From: Bacteriovoracaceae bacterium
GTDB lineage: Bacteria > Bdellovibrionota > Bacteriovoracia > Bacteriovoracales > Bacteriovoracaceae
Direction of reading: 5' to 3'
NCBI GenBank assembly: GCA_029865945.1
Contig: JARXAH010000026.1
Coordinates: forward strand, 38,670-102,669
Length of the DNA stretch: 64,000 nt
The notes beneath the pieces were generated by a model. That model saw only the letters and a program-made list of their open reading frames with translations. It did no database searches and was not told where the DNA came from. A program made the translations under genes and the position numbers. Shown piece after piece: positions 52,368 to 60,890 of the stretch. Every line of letters starts with the position of its first letter. The first letter of the stretch is position 1.

Positions 52368-53765
52368 ATGAGCGGGAAAAAAAATCAAAAATTTCATGTA
52401 TTGAAATTTGGCGGTACCAGTATGAAAACGCCAACTGCCATTAAACAAGTAGCTTCGATCGTGGAAAATGATGAGGAATCCAAAGTGGTTGTCGTCAGTG
52501 CAGTTGGTGGCATCACGGATAAATTGCTAGCGCTTCAAAATAGATACGAAAATATTTTTGATCAGCATAAATTAAAAGAAATTATTGAGATTCATCAAGC
52601 GATCGCGACTTCACTAGAATTGCCTTTGAGCGTTCATCAATTTATTGAAAGCGAAGTAAAGTCCTTGACTAAATTTGATCATAAAACATTTTCGCAAAAA
52701 GAAGTTGATGAACTCATATCTTTGGGAGAGCGTCTCTCGGCCTACTTACTCTATTCATTTATGAAACAATCAAGGCCCAATAAAGAAATCGAATGGTTGG
52801 ACGCAAGGGAAGTGATTGTGACCGATGATCAATTTGGTAAGGCGATTCCCTTAATTGAAGAAATTGAGGAGCGTGCGAAAAATAAAATAAATCTTAACGG
52901 CAAAAAAATCTATATCACTCAAGGATTTATTGGTAGCACCAAACACGGATTGACCACCACGCTTGGCAGAGGTGGTAGTGATTATTCCGCAGCGCTATTT
53001 GCTGAGGCGATTAACGCTAAGCACTTGTTTATTTATACTGATGTGCCGGGTGTTTATTCGATGGATCCCAACGTTGTGACTAGTGCACTACCCATTGCCA
53101 CCCTTTCTTTTCAAGAGATGGCCGAGATGGCCAACTTCGGGGCAAAAATTTTGCACCCTGCTACACTTGCTCCTTGTTTGCGGCTTAAAATTCCCGTCAC
53201 CATTCTTTCTACGTTTGCGCCAGAGTTGGGTGGAACATTAGTGAAGATTGATGAAGAAGGGGAGACCGATAATAATCTGCGTGCGACAAACACAACTCCC
53301 TTAGTTCGTGCGATTACGCTTCGCAAAAATCAAATCTTAGTGACGATTAAAAGCTTGAACATGTTAAATGCTTACGGATTTTTGGCGAACATTTTTTCTA
53401 TACTCGCAAAATTTAAAATTAGCGTCGATCTCATTACGACTAGTGAAGTATCTGTCGCCCTGACCATCGATGGAACGAGTGTAGGATCTTCAGGAGTTAA
53501 TCCCTTCACAAATCCTGAACTGATAAGTGAACTACAAAAATTTTCAGATGTGACCATTGAAGATAAGCTCACCTTAATTGCAGTCGTTGGTCCTTCGCTT
53601 ACAGGACCTGGTATCGCTCAGCAAATTTTTGCTAAATTAGAAAATACTCAAGTGCGAGCGATTTGTTACGGCGCGAGTTCGTCGAGTATTGGAATTTTAG
53701 TACACGCAAATGAAGCAGCGACGGTGGCGACACTGATGCATAAAAAATTAATTGAAGGCTACTAA
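52368..53765 (+). CDS. lysC: Aspartate kinase, monofunctional
   Basis: Phosphorylates aspartate, the committed step to lysine, threonine and methionine. The 465-residue enzyme opens with KFGGTSMKTPTAI (ATP/aspartate site). LISLGERLSAYLL, TTLGRGGSDYSAALFA and the YTDVPGVYSMDP region follow. Two ACT domains span about 305-465 (ITLRKNQILVTIKSLNMLN, LITTSEVSVALTID), implying allosteric inhibition by lysine or threonine. No homoserine dehydrogenase domain is fused. It sits between asd and dapA in the operon. Confidence 0.95.
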   Translation: MSGKKNQKFHVLKFGGTSMKTPTAIKQVASIVENDEESKVVVVSAVGGITDKLLALQNRYENIFDQHKLKEIIEIHQAIATSLELPLSVHQFIESEVKSLTKFDHKTFSQKEVDELISLGERLSAYLLYSFMKQSRPNKEIEWLDAREVIVTDDQFGKAIPLIEEIEERAKNKINLNGKKIYITQGFIGSTKHGLTTTLGRGGSDYSAALFAEAINAKHLFIYTDVPGVYSMDPNVVTSALPIATLSFQEMAEMANFGAKILHPATLAPCLRLKIPVTILSTFAPELGGTLVKIDEEGETDNNLRATNTTPLVRAITLRKNQILVTIKSLNMLNAYGFLANIFSILAKFKISVDLITTSEVSVALTIDGTSVGSSGVNPFTNPELISELQKFSDVTIEDKLTLIAVVGPSLTGPGIAQQIFAKLENTQVRAICYGASSSSIGILVHANEAATVATLMHKKLIEGY

Positions 53766-53792
53766 AGATAAATTTTTATTTGGGAGAAATTC

Positions 53793-54668
53793 ATGAATTT
53801 AGAAAACACTATTTTATGGACCGCCGTTGTAACGCCTTTTAGCAAAGATGGAAAATCCATTGACTATACCAGCGTAGAAAATATTTGCCGCATGCAAAGC
53901 GAAGCAGGGAATGGCATTGTCTTGGCGGGAAGTACAGGTGAAGGACTTTCCTTGAGTCGATTAGAGCGACAAAGTTTAGTAAAATTTGTTTTAGGATTAA
54001 AATTAAATACGCCCATCATGGCCGGAGTTCCCAGTTACAATTTTGATGAGGCAATGGAATGGATGGATTTTTGTAAAGAGGTGAATTTGTCGGCCCACCT
54101 GATGACGACACCGATGTATACGAAACCTGGATTGAGTGGACAAACCGAATGGTTTGAAGCGCTCTTAAATAAATCCCACGCGCCGGCGATGCTCTACAAC
54201 ATTCCTAGTCGAACGGGAGTTAAGCTTTTTCCAGAAACCATTAAAAATTTAAATGGGCAAAAACATTTGTGGGCAATTAAAGATTCGAGTGGCCAAGTAG
54301 AATCTGTTGTGGATTTTTTAGAGACAGGTGTGAACATAAAAGTATTTTGTGGTGATGATTATCTCATGCCAGCGATGGCGGCCGAAGGAGCTTGTGGCCT
54401 AGTTTCGGTCTTAAGTAATCCATGGCCAAAGCAAACTCACGCCTATGTGAAAAATTGTTTGGAAGGAGTTCCTTTGAAAAATAAAATTTGGTGGCGCGCA
54501 ACCAAAGCTATGTTTAGTGCTAGTAATCCCGTTCCAGCTAAGTCCTTAATGAAACAGCTAGGTATCATTGCTAATGCCAATGTGAGACTTCCGCTCTCTC
54601 TTAATGATTTGAAATCTATGGAGGCCTTAAATCTTTCCCACGCGGAAATGTCCAAAGGACAGCTATGA
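53793..54668 (+). CDS. dapA: 4-hydroxy-tetrahydrodipicolinate synthase
   Basis: Condenses aspartate semialdehyde with pyruvate, the first step specific to diaminopimelate. The 291-residue TIM-barrel enzyme has TAVVTPFSKDG, LAGSTGEGLSLSRLER, the catalytic tyrosine in LYNIPSRTGVKL near 134 and the Schiff-base lysine in LWAIKDSSGQV near 162. A GGGAG ribosome binding site precedes the start. Its end overlaps dapD by four bases (ATGA), so the two are translationally coupled. Confidence 0.96.
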   Translation: MNLENTILWTAVVTPFSKDGKSIDYTSVENICRMQSEAGNGIVLAGSTGEGLSLSRLERQSLVKFVLGLKLNTPIMAGVPSYNFDEAMEWMDFCKEVNLSAHLMTTPMYTKPGLSGQTEWFEALLNKSHAPAMLYNIPSRTGVKLFPETIKNLNGQKHLWAIKDSSGQVESVVDFLETGVNIKVFCGDDYLMPAMAAEGACGLVSVLSNPWPKQTHAYVKNCLEGVPLKNKIWWRATKAMFSASNPVPAKSLMKQLGIIANANVRLPLSLNDLKSMEALNLSHAEMSKGQL

Positions 54669-55435
54669 TCCAGGCGTCAAATGAATTAAAAAATTTCTTA
54701 TCACTTTTGGAGCGCGGGGAGTTGCGCGCGGCCACGATTGATTCTCAGGGAAACTGGGTGGCCAATCAGGCAGTTAAAGAAAATATCTTAAACGTATTTA
54801 GAAATTCAAAAATTATCAAATTTGAAGCGGACGTTCCTTTCGGACAAAATTTTATTGATAAAGAATTATATGCCCCTAGAGATTTCCAAGTCGCCGATCA
54901 AGTAAGACTTGTTCCTGGGGGAACAAGTGTGCGCGCTGGAGCGTTCGTGGGAAAGGGAGTGGTGATCATGCCACCGGCCTACATTAATGTGGGTGCCTAT
55001 GTAGATGAAGGGACCATGATTGATAGCCACGTGCTCGTGGGTTCTTGTGCCCAAATTGGAAAGCGGGTGCATTTGTCGGCAGCGGTGCAAATTGGCGGAG
55101 TGTTAGAGCCCATTGGTCAAAGGCCAGTGATTGTAGAAGATGATTGTTTCATTGGCGCCAATGTGATTTTGACAGAGGGTTTAGTGGTGAGAAGTCGCGC
55201 TGTGCTTGCGGCAGGAGTTTGTTTGTCGTCATCAGTTCCTATTTATGATTGTGTCAATGAAAAAATCATCTTTGGTGAAATTCCACCAGGTGCTGTGGTC
55301 GTTCCTGGATCGAGACCTTGTCAAAAAGGTGCTTGGGGATCCGGCCTAGGCCTAAACATCAATTGTGCTTTAATTGTAAAATACCGAGATGAAAAGACGT
55401 CTCACAGTGTGGCACTAGAGAGTGCTTTACGCTAA
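54665..55435 (+). CDS. dapD: Tetrahydrodipicolinate N-succinyltransferase
   Basis: Transfers succinyl from succinyl-CoA to tetrahydrodipicolinate, committing the cell to the succinylase route to diaminopimelate. The 256-residue protein is the proteobacterial DapD type: an N-terminal helical part, then a left-handed hexapeptide-repeat beta helix (VRLVPGGTSVRAGAFVGKGV, PAYINVGAYVDEGTMIDSH, FIGANVILTEGLVV). Its presence means a desuccinylase is needed, yet no DapE gene is here; the M14 protein two genes on is a candidate. dapC and dapF are also absent from the window. Confidence 0.95.
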   Translation: MIQASNELKNFLSLLERGELRAATIDSQGNWVANQAVKENILNVFRNSKIIKFEADVPFGQNFIDKELYAPRDFQVADQVRLVPGGTSVRAGAFVGKGVVIMPPAYINVGAYVDEGTMIDSHVLVGSCAQIGKRVHLSAAVQIGGVLEPIGQRPVIVEDDCFIGANVILTEGLVVRSRAVLAAGVCLSSSVPIYDCVNEKIIFGEIPPGAVVVPGSRPCQKGAWGSGLGLNINCALIVKYRDEKTSHSVALESALR

Positions 55436-55464
55436 TTGGTTGAGCTTTTTAAGGGTATGTAAGT

Positions 55465-56688
55465 ATGCAATCGTTTCAAAAATGGAACTCTCACGATTTA
55501 CGTCCCTTTTTAAAAAAGGGCCCGGCCTTTTTTTATGACTTAGATTATCTAAAAACTCACGCTGCTCATATGCAATCAACGTCACAGCACATTAGTCATG
55601 GCGATTTAAAACTTTGGTTTGCCGTTAAGGCCAATCCTTTGAGTTTCATTATTGATACGCTTAAAGAAAATCAATTCCATTTTGATGTGGCAAGCCTTGG
55701 GGAATTATCTCAAATCATGAAGGTAGGCGTGCCGGGAGATAGAATTTTAGTCACAGGCCCAGGTAAGAGTGAAGAATTTTTAAATCTGGCGTTTCATCAC
55801 CGAGTGGGCACAATAGTGCTTGAAAGTGTGGAGCAGTGGCGCAAGATCATTCCCTTGTCCAAAGAAACGGGTCATTATCCTTCTCTGCTCATTCGCCTGC
55901 AAATTCAGTGGGAGCAAGGGGAGAAGAGTATCTTGGGGGGAAGCGACATTACCCCCTTCGGAATGGAGGCAGGGGATGCGAAAATCGTACTACAAGAATT
56001 GGTGGGGACTAAGTTTTCCTTCTTAGGATTTCACGTGTTTCAATGGGGAAACATTTTATCAGCAACAAAACTTCATTCCATCTGGAAGCAGACGTTTCAA
56101 TTTTGTATCAATCTCCAACCTCAATTTCAAGTATTAGACGTGGGCGGCGGGCTTGGTATTCCTTACGACCCATCCGTCTCATCACTTGATTGGGAAAGCT
56201 CCATTTACCCACTTCAAGAATTAAAAACGAAATTTAAAATTCCTCAAATTTGGATGGAACTTGGCCGCTACGCAGTGGGTGAGTGTGGCATTTATGCCAC
56301 CAAGATCATCGAGCGAAAGCAAGTTTACGGAAAAGAAATACTCGTCTTAGAGGGCGGCATCAATCATTTAGCTCGTCCCGCCCTCATCGATCAATATTTT
56401 CCCGTTTCAGTCTATGATCCTCATTTTCACTTTGATTTAACAAAGCCGCTTAAAAAATATTCGCTTCACGGGCCCCTGTGTACAGCACTGGATTTTTTAG
56501 GTGATCATGAACTTCCCGCCACATTGGCACCTGGTGATATTTTAATTTTTCATCAGTGTGGCGCTTATGGATTTACAGAAAGTATGCCTTATTTTCTCGC
56601 TCATCCGACTCCGGGTGAAGTGATTTTACAAAATGAAAAATTAAAAATGGTGCGCGAACAAAAATTGGCCAATGAGTGGTTAGTCTAA
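55465..56688 (+). CDS. lysA: Diaminopimelate decarboxylase-type PLP enzyme
   Basis: Fold-III PLP decarboxylase of 407 residues, expected to convert meso-diaminopimelate to lysine. The PLP lysine is in LWFAVKANPLSF (near 55), then FDVASLGELSQIMKVG, the glycine loop VLDVGGGLGIPYDPS, ELGRYAVGECGIYATKIIER and the second active-site cysteine in HGPLCTALDFLGD (near 338). The family also includes PEP-CTERM-associated and carboxynorspermidine enzymes, and the sequence is not typical LysA at every position. Its location right after dapD favours LysA. Confidence 0.85.
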   Translation: MQSFQKWNSHDLRPFLKKGPAFFYDLDYLKTHAAHMQSTSQHISHGDLKLWFAVKANPLSFIIDTLKENQFHFDVASLGELSQIMKVGVPGDRILVTGPGKSEEFLNLAFHHRVGTIVLESVEQWRKIIPLSKETGHYPSLLIRLQIQWEQGEKSILGGSDITPFGMEAGDAKIVLQELVGTKFSFLGFHVFQWGNILSATKLHSIWKQTFQFCINLQPQFQVLDVGGGLGIPYDPSVSSLDWESSIYPLQELKTKFKIPQIWMELGRYAVGECGIYATKIIERKQVYGKEILVLEGGINHLARPALIDQYFPVSVYDPHFHFDLTKPLKKYSLHGPLCTALDFLGDHELPATLAPGDILIFHQCGAYGFTESMPYFLAHPTPGEVILQNEKLKMVREQKLANEWLV

Positions 56689-56713
56689 ATTTTTTTATCT
56701 TTGAGGGCGGTGT

Positions 56714-57913
56714 ATGATGATTCGAAAAGATTTTATTTCTCGGTCGCTTGCCGATGGGACAAAGCTAATAACTCCCGTTTTTTATTTTGAAGGATCGGAT
56801 AGTAAAAATGCACCCGCTATTTATATTCAATCCTCCGTGCACGGAGCGGAAATTCAAGGATACGCCGTCAGTTTGCAGCTCATAGAATATTTTCAATCCC
56901 ATCCACCCAAAGGAAATGTCACCATCGTTCCCCTGGCCAATCCTTATGGGACAAATCAAAAGATGGGACAATTTACTTATGGCCGCTTTGATCCCGTGAC
57001 TGGTGATAATTGGAATCGGCACTATTATGCGGCCACCTGTATGACGAAAAAAGATCAAGCATCAAATAATCAAATCATTATGGAAGATTTTTTTAAAGAG
57101 CATGAAAAATTGTCTATTGAAGAGCTCAAAATTTCTTTTAAACAAAAATTGAAATCTGCTTTAAGTAGCGAATTATCTCATCCTCTTCCTTTTAGTAAAA
57201 AGTTAAATTATCAGCTTCAGCATTTGGCGTCTGACTGTGACATTATGCTTGATTTACACTGTGATACTCATTCGCTTCCTCATTTATATTGTCCTACCTA
57301 CGCGATTGAAGAATCCAAAAAATTGCAATTTCCTTATATGATAGAAATTCCCGCAGAATTTAATGGGTCGATGGATGAGGCGTGCTTTATGCCTTGGGTG
57401 CATTTTTATCAGGCGCTTCATTTATGGAACGAACCCTCTCTCGCTTCCGAAGCAATCTTGCTGCCTATCAAAAATCATTTCGTTGGCCTCACCCTAGAGC
57501 TAGGGGACGAAGAATTGGTGGATGGCGCAATGTCACTGCTTCAGACAAAAAATATTCTAAAATATTTAAACCACAAAATGGAAAATACTCCTTTAGAAGG
57601 CGGTGCCCAATCTCTAGTCACTCCCTTAGATCATTTTATGAATATCTATGCACCCATGGGTGGAATTGTGATGTCTTATCCAGAGTTCGGAAAGAAATAT
57701 GGCGCAGGGGAGCCGCTTATTGAAATGAGCACGCTTTGCAAAGAGGGGATGATCTCTCATGAAAAAAAGACGATAGTAGATAAAAATAATCAGGTGGACC
57801 AGAGATCGAGGATTAGCGTGCCTTATCCGTGTATTCCTGTGACTTCAATTAAAACTTCGATTGCCCACGAAGGGATGTCGTTGATGAAAGTGGTAAAAAT
57901 TTCATCATTTTGA
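56714..57913 (+). CDS. M14/AstE-aspartoacylase-like amidohydrolase, candidate DapE substitute
   Basis: Zinc hydrolase of the succinylglutamate desuccinylase/aspartoacylase family, 399 residues. The zinc site is SSVHGAEIQG (His43, Glu46) plus LDLHCDTHSLPHLY (His182), and LTLELGDEELVDG supplies a family glutamate. The substrate pocket is preceded by VPLANPYGTN. The C-terminal domain is of the beta-barrel type. It is the last gene of the dapB-asd-lysC-dapA-dapD-lysA run, 25 bases after lysA. As dapD makes an N-succinyl intermediate, removal of succinyl by this family is chemically plausible. Role is inference; family assignment is firm. Confidence 0.85.
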   Translation: MMIRKDFISRSLADGTKLITPVFYFEGSDSKNAPAIYIQSSVHGAEIQGYAVSLQLIEYFQSHPPKGNVTIVPLANPYGTNQKMGQFTYGRFDPVTGDNWNRHYYAATCMTKKDQASNNQIIMEDFFKEHEKLSIEELKISFKQKLKSALSSELSHPLPFSKKLNYQLQHLASDCDIMLDLHCDTHSLPHLYCPTYAIEESKKLQFPYMIEIPAEFNGSMDEACFMPWVHFYQALHLWNEPSLASEAILLPIKNHFVGLTLELGDEELVDGAMSLLQTKNILKYLNHKMENTPLEGGAQSLVTPLDHFMNIYAPMGGIVMSYPEFGKKYGAGEPLIEMSTLCKEGMISHEKKTIVDKNNQVDQRSRISVPYPCIPVTSIKTSIAHEGMSLMKVVKISSF

Positions 57914-58063
57914 AAGAGTGTGTCAGTTAATCTTGATTAAAAGTTACACGAATTCATTTTCTTTGAATTTTTTTCAAATATTTTCGTGAGATTTCGAAAA
58001 TTTCTCAAATCAGAGTAAGATGGTCAGAATGCATTTTTTTTGTATCTAAACAAGGATTAAGAA

Positions 58064-58579
58064 ATGAGATTTTTCCTTCTCTTTTTATTATTTAAGTTAA
58101 GCACAGCTTTGGCAGCAAATTGTGAAATTGATGGACTTCGCGGCAAGTACATATCAGGAACGGGATTCGATCAAAAAGAATTTATTGGAATCTTTTACAA
58201 TGATGTCCAAAAAAGTTGGTTTCTTGTAACTCGATTATCTAATTTATATAGCATAAGTGAAAACAGTGCAATTGCAGGAAGTATTGCCATTAACATAAGA
58301 GAGAATAACTTGAGTCTAGTCAAGGAATCTGGAAACCTATCCATTAATAAAATAGTGGATACAACTTGCTTATTTAAAACTTGGACCGGAACTAATATTA
58401 CTTACCATAGTAAAGAAATAAAAAGCGGATTTGTAAATGGTTGTATAACAAAAATTACTGATGACAGTGGGAATGAATGTATTTGTAGCTCAACTTACAG
58501 TTCGTATATTTTTCTTCCTAAAGTGGTAGGCATGATTTGCGAAAAAGGTGGATATTATCCAGAATTTGAAAAAAAATAA
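58064..58579 (+). CDS. Small cysteine-rich secreted protein, unknown function
   Basis: A 171-residue exported protein (signal peptide ending near 18, LAA-NCEID). About seven cysteines are distributed through the mature part (TTCLFK, NGCITK, NECICSS, GMICEK), suggesting disulfides in the periplasm or outside. Beta-rich and Asn/Ser-rich; no family recognised. It is monocistronic, in an AT-rich area; the 249 bp gap after it shows nothing recognisable. Confidence 0.68.
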   Translation: MRFFLLFLLFKLSTALAANCEIDGLRGKYISGTGFDQKEFIGIFYNDVQKSWFLVTRLSNLYSISENSAIAGSIAINIRENNLSLVKESGNLSINKIVDTTCLFKTWTGTNITYHSKEIKSGFVNGCITKITDDSGNECICSSTYSSYIFLPKVVGMICEKGGYYPEFEKK

Positions 58580-58828
58580 TAATCCTTCCAAAAAATGCAA
58601 AAGTTCGAGTAACGCCTAAAGAATGACTGGAGTAAAATAGTTAGTGTAACGTAGAACCATAGCTTAGAGGGCGATCTTTTGCCAGCGAAGTAGTAGGTTA
58701 TGAAAAAACTCTTTTATATGCCCCGGCCATTAAATTCACTACTGATCCAATCCTGTCATCACTAAATTCACTTCATTAACAACGCAATCCAACCGATAGG
58801 TAAAATAAATAAAAACTTTATTTTTTCT

Positions 58829-60604
58829 ATGTATCACAAAATTTTATTTTCATTTTTAATCCTATTGACCTCATGCTCCACACTTAAGGATGTTGAGCAT
58901 ACAAAGCAAGCTTCTGAGAATTTTCATAAAATATTAACGGAATACTCCGAGGAAAGTAAAAAAATATTTCCCATCGATGCCACATCTTTTGGAGATAATC
59001 AATATAATGACTATATGCCTGACTACGCTTCAAAGGAATATAGAGAATCGCTTAAGAATTTTCTAGAAAAGTATCTCGGAAAAATTAAAAAAATCTTATT
59101 CACTCACCTAAGCGACGAAGATCAGCTTAGTTACGAAGTTTTTGAAAATGAATTACAACGCATGCTTGACGAATTGCGCTTAGATTTATGGAAAATTCCA
59201 ACCCAGTACAAGACTATTCTTCCCATCTTATCGGAGCTTGGTTCCGGGACTTCGTACCAGCCATTTCAATCCGTAGTGGACTATCGAAGCTGGCTTAAGC
59301 GTGTTTCAGTTTTGGAGCAATGGACTAACTCTGCCATCGATAGTTTTCGAGAGGGCATGAAATCCCACTACGTTTTACAGCGCTCCGTCACATTAAAGCT
59401 TGTGGATCATTTAAACTCCATGGTGGTTTCTAACCCCGCAGATAGTATTTTTTATCATCCGATAAAAAATATGCCGCCTTACTTCACTAAAGTTGAACGC
59501 CTAACCCTCGAAGTGGAGTACCGAAAAACAATTGAGCAAAAAATCCTACCATCTTATAAAAAACTTGCGACCTTTCTTGAACAAGAATACTTACCAGAGG
59601 CAAGAAGCTCTATTGGACTCTCATCCCTTCCAGGCGGAGAGGATTATTATCGTTTTCTTGTGAAATCCTGGGCCGATAAGAATACTAATCCCTCAGAAAT
59701 TTATGAACTTGGACTAAAAGAAGTTGCGAGAATCAAAAGTGAAATGGATAAAATAAAAAATCAACTTAAATTCGAGGGCGATCAGCAAGAATTTTTTATT
59801 TATTTATATACGGATCCCAAATTTTTGCCATTCAAGCATACGTCTGAAATTAGCAATAAATTTTCTTTAATTTCTAAAAAGATTGAAAGTGAAATCAACT
59901 CCCTATTTAAAGTACAACCAAAAGCGGCCTATAAAATGAACGTGATAGAGAGTATGAATGGAAGTTTAGTTCCTCCCCAATACTACCCAGGATCTGATGA
60001 TGGATCCAGATCCGCAATTTTTCATTATCCAGTTGTTGCAAAAAGTTTTTATCTAAACGATATGGAATCTATTTTTTTGCGCGAAGGAATTGGAAGACAC
60101 TATCTAGGATCTTTATCTAAAGAAGAAAGTAGCTTTCAAAAAGTTCAAAGATTTGTGTTCAGTCCGGCCTGTTTTGAAGGATGGCCGATGTATGTGTCAT
60201 CTCTTGGAAAAGAAGTTGGCCTTTATTCGGACCCTTATCAGTACATGGGCTCACTTTATAACGAGATGTTGCAGTCCATCTATTTGGTGCTTGATGTGGC
60301 CATTCACGAAAAAGGGATGTCACGAGAGGAAGCGATAAAATATATGGTCGATAATCGATTGATTTCAAATGAATGGGCCGCCAATGAAATTGATTACCTT
60401 ATTGAAAATCCCGCTAACAATTTGGCTTATAAATTTGGCGCCATAAAAATAAGATCACTTCGCGAGAAATATGAAAAGAGCTTAGGCAATAAATTTAATC
60501 TTGCTGATTTTCATTATGAGTTTCTTAAAGATGGTTGTATGCCATTTCCTATCATGGAGAAAAAATTAGATCTTTGGGCTAAGAAAATCTTGCATTCGAA
60601 ATAG
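58829..60604 (+). CDS. DUF885-family lipoprotein with altered metal site
   Basis: A 591-residue lipoprotein (leader ending LILLTSC, Cys16) of the DUF885 family of putative metallopeptidase-like proteins. Family landmarks are DATSFGDNQYNDYMPDY near the start, MNGSLVPPQYYPGS, CFEGWPMYVSSLG and NPANNLAYKFGAIKI near the end. Active members carry HExxPGHH; here the same place (about 415-424) reads REGIGRHY, so the two metal-binding histidines of the HExxP part are lost, and a proline becomes glycine. It is probably a non-catalytic relative, perhaps a binding protein. Fold assignment moderate to good. Confidence 0.78.
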   Translation: MYHKILFSFLILLTSCSTLKDVEHTKQASENFHKILTEYSEESKKIFPIDATSFGDNQYNDYMPDYASKEYRESLKNFLEKYLGKIKKILFTHLSDEDQLSYEVFENELQRMLDELRLDLWKIPTQYKTILPILSELGSGTSYQPFQSVVDYRSWLKRVSVLEQWTNSAIDSFREGMKSHYVLQRSVTLKLVDHLNSMVVSNPADSIFYHPIKNMPPYFTKVERLTLEVEYRKTIEQKILPSYKKLATFLEQEYLPEARSSIGLSSLPGGEDYYRFLVKSWADKNTNPSEIYELGLKEVARIKSEMDKIKNQLKFEGDQQEFFIYLYTDPKFLPFKHTSEISNKFSLISKKIESEINSLFKVQPKAAYKMNVIESMNGSLVPPQYYPGSDDGSRSAIFHYPVVAKSFYLNDMESIFLREGIGRHYLGSLSKEESSFQKVQRFVFSPACFEGWPMYVSSLGKEVGLYSDPYQYMGSLYNEMLQSIYLVLDVAIHEKGMSREEAIKYMVDNRLISNEWAANEIDYLIENPANNLAYKFGAIKIRSLREKYEKSLGNKFNLADFHYEFLKDGCMPFPIMEKKLDLWAKKILHSK

Positions 60605-60671
60605 ACAACTGACCTTCCGATGTTACCCAAGAGAGCTATATGGGCCGGTTTGATTAGAGTTTAGAGAAGAA

Positions 60672-60705
60672 CAATTAGCAAAGCTCAGCTAATCGCAGCT
60701 TTTTT
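60672..60705 (+). terminator. Weak terminator-like hairpin
   Basis: AATTAGC pairs with GCTAATC-type bases over an eight-base loop, and a TTTTTT run begins five bases later. It lies 70-100 bases after the DUF885 gene. The stem is short, so this is tentative. The rest of the 60605-60890 gap is featureless. Confidence 0.3.
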
Positions 60706-60890
60706 ATAGTAAGTAGACTTGAATAGTTGATTATTTTTGATTCTTAGGCCTTACTTAAGTAAAGCTCCTTTCATCTTTTCTGCACAAAATTTGATTTATC
60801 ATTCTTTTCAACAGTTAATTTACAGCGGAATTTTTCCGAGAAGGATCTGTTATTGGTAAATGTCATTTCATGTCATTTAAGGTTGTTAAG

